Source: JAUIEH01 sp964483375 (GTDB taxonomy: Bacteria > Pseudomonadota > Alphaproteobacteria > Caulobacterales > Maricaulaceae). Taken from it: a stretch of DNA of 64,000 nt. Every line of letters begins with the position of its first letter. The first letter of the stretch is position 1. This document shows, in pieces, positions 6,892-15,025 of this stretch. The stretch is from positions 1 to 64,000 of the forward strand of contig CAZABJ010000005.1 of NCBI GenBank assembly GCA_964483375.1, given 5' to 3'. The translations under genes and the position numbers were made by a program. Below the pieces are notes generated by a model. The model was not told the origin of the DNA and made no database searches. It saw only the letters and a program-made list of their open reading frames with translations.

Positions 6892-8462
6892 CGTTCCTCT
6901 CCCGTTTTCGAGAAGGGCAGAACCGCTTGGGCGGCGTTGGAACGCTTGGGCGGCCTCCGCCCCGTCATGGGCATCCCCGATTTTCGACTGCCGTGCTTTT
7001 CTTGAACAGCGTCGGCTTCGGCGCGGAAGTCCTCCCCGCGCCGCACCGCCCAGACCTTTTGCCGGGCCTGTTTGGCGGCGGCGAGGTGATCGACGATGGG
7101 CCAGGGATAGCGTTTCCCTAAGACGCTTCCCGCTCCTTCCCAACGCCAGGGTTCTTGAAGGAACGCGTCAGGAACCTCGGCGAGTTCCGGCGCCCAGCGC
7201 CGCACGAATGCGCCGTCGGGGTCTTGGTCGTGCCCCTGCTTGACGGGATTGTAGATCCGCACCGTGTTTATCCCGGTGGTCCCCGACTGCATTTGAATTT
7301 GGGACCAGTGGATGCCGGGCTCGTAGTCGGTGAAGACGCGGGCGAGATGTTCGCCCGGCTTTCGCCAATCGAGCCACAGGTGATAACTCGCCACCGCCGT
7401 CAGCATCGCCCGCATGCGAAAATTCATCCAGCCGGTCGCGTTCAGCGCGCGCATACAGGCGTCGACAAAGGGGAGACCCGTCTCGCCCGCGGCCCAGGCG
7501 GACAACCGCGCAGCGTCGCTCTCTTGCGGTCTCAGGCCGTCATAGCTGCGATGAAAGTTGCGGAATTCGATCGCAGGCTCGTCTTCGAGCTTTTGCATGA
7601 AATGGCCGCGCCAATGCAGCCGTCCTTGGAACGACGACAACGAACCCCGCCAGCCGTCCCGCGCACCCAGCGCCTTGGCCTCCTTTTGACGAGACCAGGT
7701 CGCTTGGGTGATCTCCCGCATCGACACAGCGCCCCAGGCCAGAAACGGGCTAAGCCGGGAACAATGCGTCGCTCCCGCCGCCGGGCTCGACATGGCGCGC
7801 CGATAAGGCTGGCCCCGCTCGGTCAAGAAGCTCTCAAGCGTCTTGAGGCCTTCGCCACGTCCGCCGGTTTGCCGCCCCGGGCAGGCGTCGGGCGCCAGCC
7901 CTAAAGCCTCCGCCGTGGGGATTTCGCCGGGCTCTAATTCTCCAAGCGGAGGCAGCGAAGGCGGCGGTGAGACTTGGTCCTGGCCCATAAAGGCGTCCCA
8001 CCGGGCCGCCCAGCCCGAACGGGTCGGCATGGCCCGGGTCACGCCGCACTGTTTCGGCTCGGTCCAAAGGACGCCATGCGCGCGCGCCCAGGCGGCGACC
8101 CGGCGATCGCGGGCGAAAGTCCAGCCATTGCCGGTTTCTTGGTGGGACCACAGCCCGGCGACACCCCGCTCCCGCCGAACCTGCTCAAAAATCTCCACCA
8201 CATCCCCGACCCGCACGATGAGCGGCTGTCCGAGCACCGCCATCGCCTCGCGCAAGTCCGCCAAACACTCAGAGACGAACGCCCATTGGCGCGCGGACAT
8301 ATCCGGGCCGGCCCACAAGGCTGGTTCAACGACAAACACAGGCATCACAGGGCCGCGTGTCGCGGCCTCCGTAAGGGCGGCGTGGTCCGCCACGCGCAGA
8401 TCCCGCTTAAACCAAACGATGTGAACGGGCTCCTCGCCCGGAAGAGACGGCGTATTGGTCAT
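6888..8462 (-). CDS. Cryptochrome/photolyase family flavoprotein
   Basis: 524 residues from the ATG at 8462, just before the family N-terminus VHIVWFKRDLRVADHAALTEA. An N-terminal alpha/beta antenna domain (about 10-140) is followed by a helical FAD domain: SRLSPFLAWGAVSMREI, SSFQGRLHWRGHFMQKLE, LPFVDACMRALNATGWMNFR, then IHWSQIQMQSGTTGINTVR and YNPVKQGHDQDPDG. The ending differs from the classic class I CPD photolyase run LASNNGGWQW and belongs to the subgroup that travels with DUF2256. The substrate (CPD, (6-4) or ssDNA) cannot be read from sequence. It is divergent from the OvoA-like gene and coupled by GTGA to DUF2256. The C-terminal tail (about 480-524) is basic and poorly conserved. Confidence 0.9.
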   Translation of the reverse strand: MTNTPSLPGEEPVHIVWFKRDLRVADHAALTEAATRGPVMPVFVVEPALWAGPDMSARQWAFVSECLADLREAMAVLGQPLIVRVGDVVEIFEQVRRERGVAGLWSHQETGNGWTFARDRRVAAWARAHGVLWTEPKQCGVTRAMPTRSGWAARWDAFMGQDQVSPPPSLPPLGELEPGEIPTAEALGLAPDACPGRQTGGRGEGLKTLESFLTERGQPYRRAMSSPAAGATHCSRLSPFLAWGAVSMREITQATWSRQKEAKALGARDGWRGSLSSFQGRLHWRGHFMQKLEDEPAIEFRNFHRSYDGLRPQESDAARLSAWAAGETGLPFVDACMRALNATGWMNFRMRAMLTAVASYHLWLDWRKPGEHLARVFTDYEPGIHWSQIQMQSGTTGINTVRIYNPVKQGHDQDPDGAFVRRWAPELAEVPDAFLQEPWRWEGAGSVLGKRYPWPIVDHLAAAKQARQKVWAVRRGEDFRAEADAVQEKHGSRKSGMPMTGRRPPKRSNAAQAVLPFSKTGEER

Positions 8463-8733
8463 TGCGGCCCTGCCCCCTTCTGTCCGCGGAGAGCTACGTC
8501 GCAGCCACGGGAAGTCCAGCGGCAGGCGGATTCGCCAAGGGCGCGGCATGGCGGCGCAGAGCGCGCGGTTGCACCGGCGGATCGGTGCGGTATCTTTCAC
8601 CCCGCGGCCGCTCTTTTGTGACGAACCCGGCCGTCAGCGCAGCCTTGCGTGGGCTGCGTCTTCACGCGCGACGATATGGTGCGCCGCGCTGACCTTCCGC
8701 CCTCCCCCTGCTTAAATGAGACAAAGGTGCGGC

Positions 8734-10068
8734 ATGCCGCCCAAGCCACCGCCTCCCCCGCATTGTCCCAATCTGCGTTCGCCCGACCGGAATGCGCTGG
8801 TCGCCTATTTTGAAGCGGCGTGGGCGCATTATGAGTGGATATTCTCCGGCCTGCGCCGGACCGCGGACGCCTTCGCCGCGCGCCCGCATCCCTTCCGCAA
8901 TACGCTCGGCTTTTACTACGGCCACACCGCAGCTTTTTACGTTCAGAAGCTGCGGTTTGCGGGACTGCTAGATAACGCGGTGGACGAACGGCTGGATGGG
9001 CCGTTGGAGCGCGGCGTGTCCCCGGAGCAGCCCATCGCGGCCGATGCGCGGGAAGACGCCCCCGACTTCAGCGCCTTGTCCCGATACAGGGCCCGGGTGC
9101 GCGATGCGGTGCTCAGCGCGATCGACCGCGCCGATCTTACCCGGCCGGTCACGCCCCAGACCCCGGAATGGATGATTCTCATGGCCATCGAGCATGAGTT
9201 CATTCACCTGCACACCTCCCTTCCGCTCATTCGCCGCGCAGCGCTGGACCAAGTCGCGCCTCCAACCGATTGGCGGGAGCCGGCCGCGAAAGGCGGTTCG
9301 GAGGAAGCGCCACGTTGGGTGGCCGCGTGCGAAGGCGAAGTCACCCTCGGCCGGGCCGACGCGGATGCGCCGGAGGTCTATGGTTGGGACAACGAATTCG
9401 GCCGCGCCCGGCGCCAGGTTCCTGCATTCAGCGTGCGGGACCGGCCGGTGACGAACGCCGAGTTCGCCGAATTCATTGCCGATGGCGGGTACGAAGACGA
9501 CGCGCTTTGGGCCACCCCGGCGGCTTCTAATTGGCGCGAGGCGATGGCGCCGCGGGCGCCGGCGGCCTGGCGGGGGGATGAGGCCGCGGGGTTTCATTAC
9601 CGCGGCGTTTTCGAAGAGGGCGACATGCCCTGGCGCTGGCCCGCCGAAGTCAATCGTCATGAGGCGGAGGCCTATGCGCGCTGGGCCGGGGCGCGGGTGA
9701 TTTCGGAAGCCGAATTCCAGCGTTTGCGCGACCTCAAGCTCTCCGCCAATGGCGGACGCAATGTGGCGTTTTCGACCTGTGGGGTCGGCCCGCCGCAACG
9801 TGGGGCCGGAGAGGTCGACCTCGTGGGCGGCGTGGCGCGATGGACGCGCGACGATTTCCGCCCCCTCGACGCGGACGCGTTCGATCCCCATCCCGGCTAT
9901 GAGGACTTTTCCTCGCCCTGGTTCGGCCCGCAGCATGGCCTGCTTATGGGGGCTTCCTACGCCTCGCTTGGGCACATGGCGGAGGTGGGGCGCATGCGCG
10001 ACTTCATGCAAAACCATATGGACCAGCTGGCCGGCATCACACTGGTGCGCGTCGAGGAGGGGGCGTGA
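8734..10068 (+). CDS. OvoA-like 5-histidylcysteine sulfoxide synthase domain protein (no methyltransferase half)
   Basis: 444 residues. OvoA joins cysteine to C5 of histidine with O2 on a non-haem iron, the first step of ovothiol synthesis. A DinB-like helical domain (about 15-170) holds FYYGHTAAFYVQKL (H64) and MAIEHEFIHLHTS (H154, H158), the likely iron ligands. An FGE-sulfatase-type domain (about 185-440) has YGWDNEFG, VPAFSVRDRPVTNAEFAEF, MPWRWPAEVNRHEA, STCGV and GVARWTRDDF. The length ends where the OvoA SAM-methyltransferase domain would begin, and no methyltransferase follows. In the core motif the residue usually written E (HLETS) is H160. The ATG at 8734 has AAAGGTG six bases upstream; an earlier ATG at 8716 has no such signal. 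The N-terminus PPKPPPPPHC is unusual. The stop overlaps the next gene (GTGA). Confidence 0.85.
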   Translation: MPPKPPPPPHCPNLRSPDRNALVAYFEAAWAHYEWIFSGLRRTADAFAARPHPFRNTLGFYYGHTAAFYVQKLRFAGLLDNAVDERLDGPLERGVSPEQPIAADAREDAPDFSALSRYRARVRDAVLSAIDRADLTRPVTPQTPEWMILMAIEHEFIHLHTSLPLIRRAALDQVAPPTDWREPAAKGGSEEAPRWVAACEGEVTLGRADADAPEVYGWDNEFGRARRQVPAFSVRDRPVTNAEFAEFIADGGYEDDALWATPAASNWREAMAPRAPAAWRGDEAAGFHYRGVFEEGDMPWRWPAEVNRHEAEAYARWAGARVISEAEFQRLRDLKLSANGGRNVAFSTCGVGPPQRGAGEVDLVGGVARWTRDDFRPLDADAFDPHPGYEDFSSPWFGPQHGLLMGASYASLGHMAEVGRMRDFMQNHMDQLAGITLVRVEEGA

Positions 10069-11075
10069 GCGGCGTAAAACGGCACGCCCAAAGCCTTCTT
10101 CTCGAACAAACCGCAAAGCGCTTCGGCGTGAGCGCGACGGATATGAGCGAGGCCTGGGGGCGGGACGCGCTGGTCTTAGAGCATCAAGGCGACCGCCACA
10201 TCGTCCTGTTGGGGCGGGTCGAGGGCTCGCTCACCCACCTCGCCTACACGCTCACGGTCGACAAATGGGCGGCGAGGAAAATCCTCACGACCGCCGGCGT
10301 CCCCTCGCCCGCCGCTCTGCGTTTCTCCTTTGACCCCAAGGCGGGCGAAACCGCCGCCGAGCGCGACCGACTGCTCGCCCAGTTGAGCGAGAGGTTTTCG
10401 GAGGGCGGACGGTGGGTGCTCAAGCCGCGCTTCGGCGAGTATGGGCGCGGGGTCGGCATGAACATCGAAAGCGTGGGCGCGGCGCTTCACCATTTGGCGC
10501 TGCATGCGGGCGAGGACGCAGATTGGATCCTCGAGCGGCAAGCCCCTGGGCGAGACCTGCGCATACAGGCGATCGGCGGGACCCTCGTGGCCGCTTGCGT
10601 GCGCGAACCGGCGTCGGTCGTCGGGGATGGCGAAACCACGCTGCGAGCGCTCGCCGCCGCCCATGACGATGCGGTCCGCAGGAACAATCCCGACAATCGT
10701 CTCGTGATCGACGACGAGACCGTGAGCGTCCTCTCCGCCCAGGGCCTCACCCTAGAGGACCGTCCCGCCGTCGGCCGCAAGGTGCCGCTGAAGGCCACGG
10801 CCAATATGGCGAAGGGCGGACGCGCGATCGACGTCACCGACGCGCTGCATCCCACCTTCTCAACCTGGGTCGAGAAGACGGCCCCCGCTTTCGGGATTTC
10901 GGTGTTTTCCCTCGACGTCATCGCCGTGGACCCAGCCGCTCCGGCGACCGACGAGGCATGGGTGATCGAAGTGAACGCCGAGCCGGATTGGCTGCATCAC
11001 ACCTTCTCAGAAGGCCGCCGACACGACATGGCCGCGCATTATCTCCGGTTTCTGTTTCCGGGGCTCAACGCGTAA
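10065..11075 (+). CDS. ATP-grasp ligase of the cyanophycin-synthetase / GshF type
   Basis: 336 residues, GTG start overlapping the OvoA-like stop by 4 bp. The order is that of an ATP-grasp carboxylate-amine ligase: a lid-side start VDKWAARKILTTAGVPSP (about 65-82), WVLKPRFGEYGRGV (ATP-binding), then EPASVVGDGETTLRAL, VPLKATANMAKGGRAIDVTD and the metal-binding end WVIEVNAEPDWLHH. The VVGDG and ANxxxGG..IDVTD blocks are those of the cyanophycin synthetase and GshF glutathione-synthetase domains. No Mur-ligase half is present. Such enzymes form an amide bond from an acyl phosphate. Because it is coupled to the OvoA-like enzyme, the likely acceptor is the histidylcysteine product or a thiol-histidine derived from it; this is inference. 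Confidence 0.8.
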   Translation: MSGVKRHAQSLLLEQTAKRFGVSATDMSEAWGRDALVLEHQGDRHIVLLGRVEGSLTHLAYTLTVDKWAARKILTTAGVPSPAALRFSFDPKAGETAAERDRLLAQLSERFSEGGRWVLKPRFGEYGRGVGMNIESVGAALHHLALHAGEDADWILERQAPGRDLRIQAIGGTLVAACVREPASVVGDGETTLRALAAAHDDAVRRNNPDNRLVIDDETVSVLSAQGLTLEDRPAVGRKVPLKATANMAKGGRAIDVTDALHPTFSTWVEKTAPAFGISVFSLDVIAVDPAAPATDEAWVIEVNAEPDWLHHTFSEGRRHDMAAHYLRFLFPGLNA

Positions 11076-11108
11076 GGGCGCGACGCTCTGTCGAACGCCG
11101 CGCCCTTT
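11074..11108. terminator. Hairpin between convergent ATP-grasp and tricorn genes
   Basis: AAGGGCGCG (11074-11082) pairs with CGCGCCCTT (11099-11107), with a T run TTT on the plus strand after it. The left arm overlaps the ATP-grasp stop codon. It could serve both directions; the T tract is better on the plus strand. Confidence 0.6.
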
Positions 11109-11140
11109 AGTCAGGCCTCAAGCCGGCTTGTCGCCGCGCT

Positions 11141-14100
11141 TTACTCCTCCGAACCCGGCGTGCGCACCGGCGGTTCAGGCCGTGGCGGCAGCACCGGCTG
11201 CGCCTCATCAGGCAGTCGAGCCATCACGTCCTCAATGGCGCGCGCCAGTTGCGGGTCTTCACCCGCAATCTGCGCGGAGGGCGGGAACTCGACTTCGATG
11301 TCAGGGTCAACGCCATAGCCTTCGATGGTCCATTGGCCCTCAGCGTCGGCGAAGCCGAACTGCGGCACGAACACCGAACCGCCGTCCAACAGAGCGCCGT
11401 GGCTGGTGATGCCGATCACCCCGCCCCATGAGCGCTGGCCGATAAGCGGGCCAAGCTCGGCTTCCCTGAAAGCGGCGGGGAAGATGTCGCCGTCAGAGGC
11501 GGAATCCTCGTCCAAAATCGCGACCATTTCTCCAAGGAACATCTGGTTGGGATAGGATTCGGCATTCTCGATCTGGCGCGCGTAGCCGGTGAACAAAAGC
11601 TCGCGGGACAGGCGATTGATGAGCATTTGGCTCACATTGCCCCCGCCGTTTCCGCGCACGTCGATGACCAGGCCTTCCATGCGCATCTGGCCGTAATACC
11701 ACTTGATGAACTCGTAGATGCCCGAGGCGCCCATATCGGGGATGTGCAGATAGCCGACGCGACCGTCGGTGGCCTCCGCAACGATCGCGCGATTGGCTTC
11801 GACCCAACGCAGATAGAGAAGATTGTCCTCATCAGTGATCGGATCGATAACGACCGTCCGCGCCTCACTGCCGGAGGCGTCGTCCGCCACCCGCAATTCC
11901 ACCAGGCCGTCGCCAAGCCCGGCGAGCAACGCGTAGGGGTTGTCGCTTTCGCTCAAGGTGCGGCCGTTGATCGCGAGGAGGTAATCACCCTCCTCCACGT
12001 TCACGCCCACCTCGGTCAGGGGCGAGCGATAGCGCGGCTCCTCATTGTGCCCCTCGAAGATGTCGACGAAGCGATAGCCGCCGCCGTCAAGCTCGAGCCG
12101 GGCGCCGAGAAGCGCGGTGTCCGGACGGTCAGGCAAGCCCAAATCGCCGCCCGCCACATAGGCGTGGGAAACGTTCAGCTCACCAATCATTTCGCCCATG
12201 AGGTAGTTGAGGTCCGCACGATGCGCGACGTCAGCGACCAATGGCTCATACTGGGTGCGAATGGCGTCCCAGTCATAGCCGTGCATGTTCTCGACGTAGA
12301 AATAGTCGCGGAACCGGCGCCAAACCTCGCCGAACATTTGTTCATATTCCGCCGCCGGCACCCGCCGCACTTCCATGTGGCCGAGGTCGACGCTTTCGGC
12401 TTCCGCGCCGTCTGAGATGGCGTAGCGATTGAGCGAATTCTCGCTCCGGACGATGACATGTTCGCCCCCGGCGGCGACGGAGTAGCCCGAAAGCCCCGAC
12501 GCGATCTCGAAGCTCTCACGCTCTTCGATGTTGAACGCGTTCAAGGTCGGGCTGACCCCGGAGCTTCCTCCGTAAACGAATGGGCCGCCGGCGAAGTAAA
12601 GGACGTGGCCGTCAACAGCGGCCAGTCCGCCATAGTTGCCCGCATCAAGCGGGAAGCGGATCACCCGGTCGGCCAAACCGTCGAAATCAATCTCGACGGT
12701 CAGTTCCTCTTCGTCGCCATTGTCGTCGTCGCTCTCGTCTTCCTCGTCGTCTGAGGAGATCGCGACTTCGTCGTTTTGCGGGAGGAAGGGGTTCGGCGCG
12801 TCGTCCGTCAGCGCGAGGGCGTAGAGATAGCTCTCCCGGTCGACGACATAGTTCCACTCAAACGAGCCGATCTGCGGGGCGAAGCTGCGGTCGGCGACAA
12901 AGAAAAGATGCTGGCCGTCCGTCGAAAACGCCGGGCTGAATTCATTGAACAGCTCACCGGTGACCGCGACGCTCTCTCCGCTCTCCCGGTTCCAGACATA
13001 CACCGAGCGGAACGCCCCCCCCTCATCTTGCGCGGAGAAGGTCAGCCAGCGGCTGTCGGGCGACCACCCGAAATCATGTTGGGCGAACCCTGGGTCGTCA
13101 TAGACTTCCTGAACTGCGCCGCCATCGGCGCTGACAACCAAAATCCGGCCGCCTGCGTCGCCGAACGCCAGCCACTCCCCGTCGGGGGAGAACACCGGGT
13201 CATAGTAGCGAATGGAGGAGCCCGAGGTCAGCTGACGCGCCGGCTCAATCCCCGCTTGATCGCGGACATAGAGTTCTTCTTCGCCGGTTTCATCGGAGAT
13301 GTAGGCGATGAGGTCGCCATTGGGCGACCAGGTCAGCTCACGCTCATTGACCCCGGCGGTGTCGGTCAGATTGCGGGTCACCCCGTCTTCAACTGGAACG
13401 CTGAACACGTCCCCGCGAGCGGATACCGCGACGCGCACGCCGTCTGGGCTGGCGGCGAAGTCCTGCATGTAGTCCGAGGCGGACATGATGTGCACGGCGC
13501 TGCGCGCGCCGTCGTCGCCCACGGTGATGTCGAGCGCGGCGTCTTCGCCCGTCGCCAAGTCATGAACCCGCAGAACGCCGCCGAGCTCGTAGATGATGCG
13601 GCTTTCGCCGTCGTCGCTCGCCCAGCGGACGTCCGCGTTCTCATAGCTCGTGAGCTGCGTCGTCTCACCGCTGGCGGGATCGTACCGATAGAGGTTCAGG
13701 AAATCGTCGCGGTCGGAAACGAAGTAGATTTGCTCGCCGATCCACATCGGGTCGCGATCTGTCCGCGGATGATCGGTGATATTGGTGGCCTCAAAGGTGT
13801 CCATGTCGAACACATAGAGGTCCTGCGCCCAGCCGCCTTCATAGCGCTTCCAGGTGCGGAAATCGCGGAACAGCGGCGAATAGAGCGCCTGCGACCCGTC
13901 CGGGGAGAGCACGCCCGCGCCGGAAACCGGCATCGGCAGCGCTTCGGGCAAACCGCCCTCGACTGACGCCGTGTACAGACGCGAGTCCGTCAAATCAAAG
14001 CCGTCTCGAAGAGAACGGAATACGACCGCGTCGCCTTCCGGCGTCCATCCATAGACTTGGTTGTCATAGCCCCAACGCGCCGGCAGCGGGCCGTTGGCGG

Positions 14101-14416
14101 GGTAATGCGTCAGCTGGCGCGGCTCTCCGCCTTCCGCGTCGATGACGAACACCTGTTCATCGCCGCCATATTGACCGGTGAATGCGATTTGCGAACCGTC
14201 CGGGGAAAACCGGGCGAACAACTCCAAGCCCGGATGGGACGTCAAGCGCCGGGCTTGCCCGCCCTCGGTCGAGGCCAACCACAAATCCCCGCCATGGGTG
14301 AAGACCACCTGGTCGCCATGGATATCCGGGAACCGCAACAACCGGGACTGCGCCTCAGCCGGCGCGGCCGCGGCCATCGCCGCGACGCTCGCCGCGGCGA
14401 GGAAAACTGCTCGCAT
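11141..14416 (-). CDS. Tricorn-type S41 protease with PD40 repeats, secreted
   Basis: 1091 residues. Tricorn proteases trim peptides through a beta-propeller gate. A signal peptide (1-22, ending AEAQS) places this copy in the periplasm. Repeats of the PD40/WD type fill about 25-540 (FSPDGSQIAFTGQYGGDEQ, WSPNGDLIAYISDETGEEEL). The catalytic half carries Ser750-His751 (NVSHAYVAGGD), a PDZ-like run GDYLLAINGRTLS, DVRGNGGGNVS, the nucleophile Ser974 in SASDGD, and E1032 in EGYGVDPD. These fall close to the Thermoplasma residues as I recall them (S745, H746, S965, E1023). Between the propellers, residues about 552-574 form a run of D and E with two or three serines, an unusual insertion. A proline-rich tail ends the protein. 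It stands alone, convergent with the ATP-grasp gene. Confidence 0.93.
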   Translation of the reverse strand: MRAVFLAAASVAAMAAAAPAEAQSRLLRFPDIHGDQVVFTHGGDLWLASTEGGQARRLTSHPGLELFARFSPDGSQIAFTGQYGGDEQVFVIDAEGGEPRQLTHYPANGPLPARWGYDNQVYGWTPEGDAVVFRSLRDGFDLTDSRLYTASVEGGLPEALPMPVSGAGVLSPDGSQALYSPLFRDFRTWKRYEGGWAQDLYVFDMDTFEATNITDHPRTDRDPMWIGEQIYFVSDRDDFLNLYRYDPASGETTQLTSYENADVRWASDDGESRIIYELGGVLRVHDLATGEDAALDITVGDDGARSAVHIMSASDYMQDFAASPDGVRVAVSARGDVFSVPVEDGVTRNLTDTAGVNERELTWSPNGDLIAYISDETGEEELYVRDQAGIEPARQLTSGSSIRYYDPVFSPDGEWLAFGDAGGRILVVSADGGAVQEVYDDPGFAQHDFGWSPDSRWLTFSAQDEGGAFRSVYVWNRESGESVAVTGELFNEFSPAFSTDGQHLFFVADRSFAPQIGSFEWNYVVDRESYLYALALTDDAPNPFLPQNDEVAISSDDEEDESDDDNGDEEELTVEIDFDGLADRVIRFPLDAGNYGGLAAVDGHVLYFAGGPFVYGGSSGVSPTLNAFNIEERESFEIASGLSGYSVAAGGEHVIVRSENSLNRYAISDGAEAESVDLGHMEVRRVPAAEYEQMFGEVWRRFRDYFYVENMHGYDWDAIRTQYEPLVADVAHRADLNYLMGEMIGELNVSHAYVAGGDLGLPDRPDTALLGARLELDGGGYRFVDIFEGHNEEPRYRSPLTEVGVNVEEGDYLLAINGRTLSESDNPYALLAGLGDGLVELRVADDASGSEARTVVIDPITDEDNLLYLRWVEANRAIVAEATDGRVGYLHIPDMGASGIYEFIKWYYGQMRMEGLVIDVRGNGGGNVSQMLINRLSRELLFTGYARQIENAESYPNQMFLGEMVAILDEDSASDGDIFPAAFREAELGPLIGQRSWGGVIGITSHGALLDGGSVFVPQFGFADAEGQWTIEGYGVDPDIEVEFPPSAQIAGEDPQLARAIEDVMARLPDEAQPVLPPRPEPPVRTPGSEE

Positions 14417-14546
14417 CGATTTCTCCCCAAACGAACGACAGGCGCTCAGCGCCTTTCGCGCGGGACGGTAGCTTTCTCGAACCCGCCCGGCCAGCGTATT
14501 CGGATTAATTCGCAGACAGGCTCCGCAGCGCCCCGGTCTTGACCAT

Positions 14547-14903
14547 TCAAGGCGTTCGGCGCGCTTCGCCTGTCTCTGGGTCGATGAGAATGAGGCTCAA
14601 TCCCGCCTGTTTCCACGCATTCAGCCCCCCGGCGAGATGACGATCCCCGCCCGCCCCGGCCTCACGCGCCAACGCGGCGGCCTTCTCCGAACGGCGGCCG
14701 GCTTGGCAGTGGAACACCACCGGACGGTCAGGGTGATGGGGAACGGCGGCGGGTTCGAAGGTCGAGAGCGGGAAGTTCAGCGCGCCCGGAATACGCTCGG
14801 CGGCGAATTCTCGCGGCTCGCGCACGTCGATCAAGGTGATAGCGCCCGCCGCCAAGGCGACTTGAACGTCTTGCGGCGACAGATCTTGGAGCTGTGCGAT
14901 CAT
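14547..14903 (-). CDS. Single-domain rhodanese-like sulfurtransferase
   Basis: 118 residues. Rhodaneses carry sulfane sulfur as a cysteine persulfide. The domain has TLIDVREPREFAAERIPGA (CH2A) and the active loop FHCQAGRRS with the persulfide Cys66; the loop is six residues, typical of GlpE-like enzymes acting on sulfur rather than phosphate. No signal peptide, so cytoplasmic. It is transcribed away from a persulfide-dioxygenase-like gene across 122 bp. That pairing, also seen in sulfide-responsive bigR/blh operons, suggests it passes sulfur between glutathione persulfide, sulfite and thiosulfate. No BigR/SqrR-type repressor gene is present in the window. Confidence 0.92.
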   Translation of the reverse strand: MIAQLQDLSPQDVQVALAAGAITLIDVREPREFAAERIPGALNFPLSTFEPAAVPHHPDRPVVFHCQAGRRSEKAAALAREAGAGGDRHLAGGLNAWKQAGLSLILIDPETGEARRTP

Positions 14904-15025
14904 TTGGCTCGAGTCTCCTCCACTCGCTTCACGCTACAATCGGTCGACGTTTTCGCCCGTCGCCGGCCCGCGCACAACTCATGCGGCGCGCTGCGACGAC
15001 AAACGGCCGCGCAACGGAGGCACCC

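Noticed and set aside
8968..10116. 382-codon minus-strand frame opposite the OvoA-like gene
   Set aside because: No domain similarity, rich in Arg/His, typical antisense frame in high-GC DNA; the plus strand has clear OvoA motifs.
12776..13966. 396-codon plus-strand frame opposite the tricorn gene
   Set aside because: No start signal or family similarity; the minus strand encodes conserved tricorn repeats.
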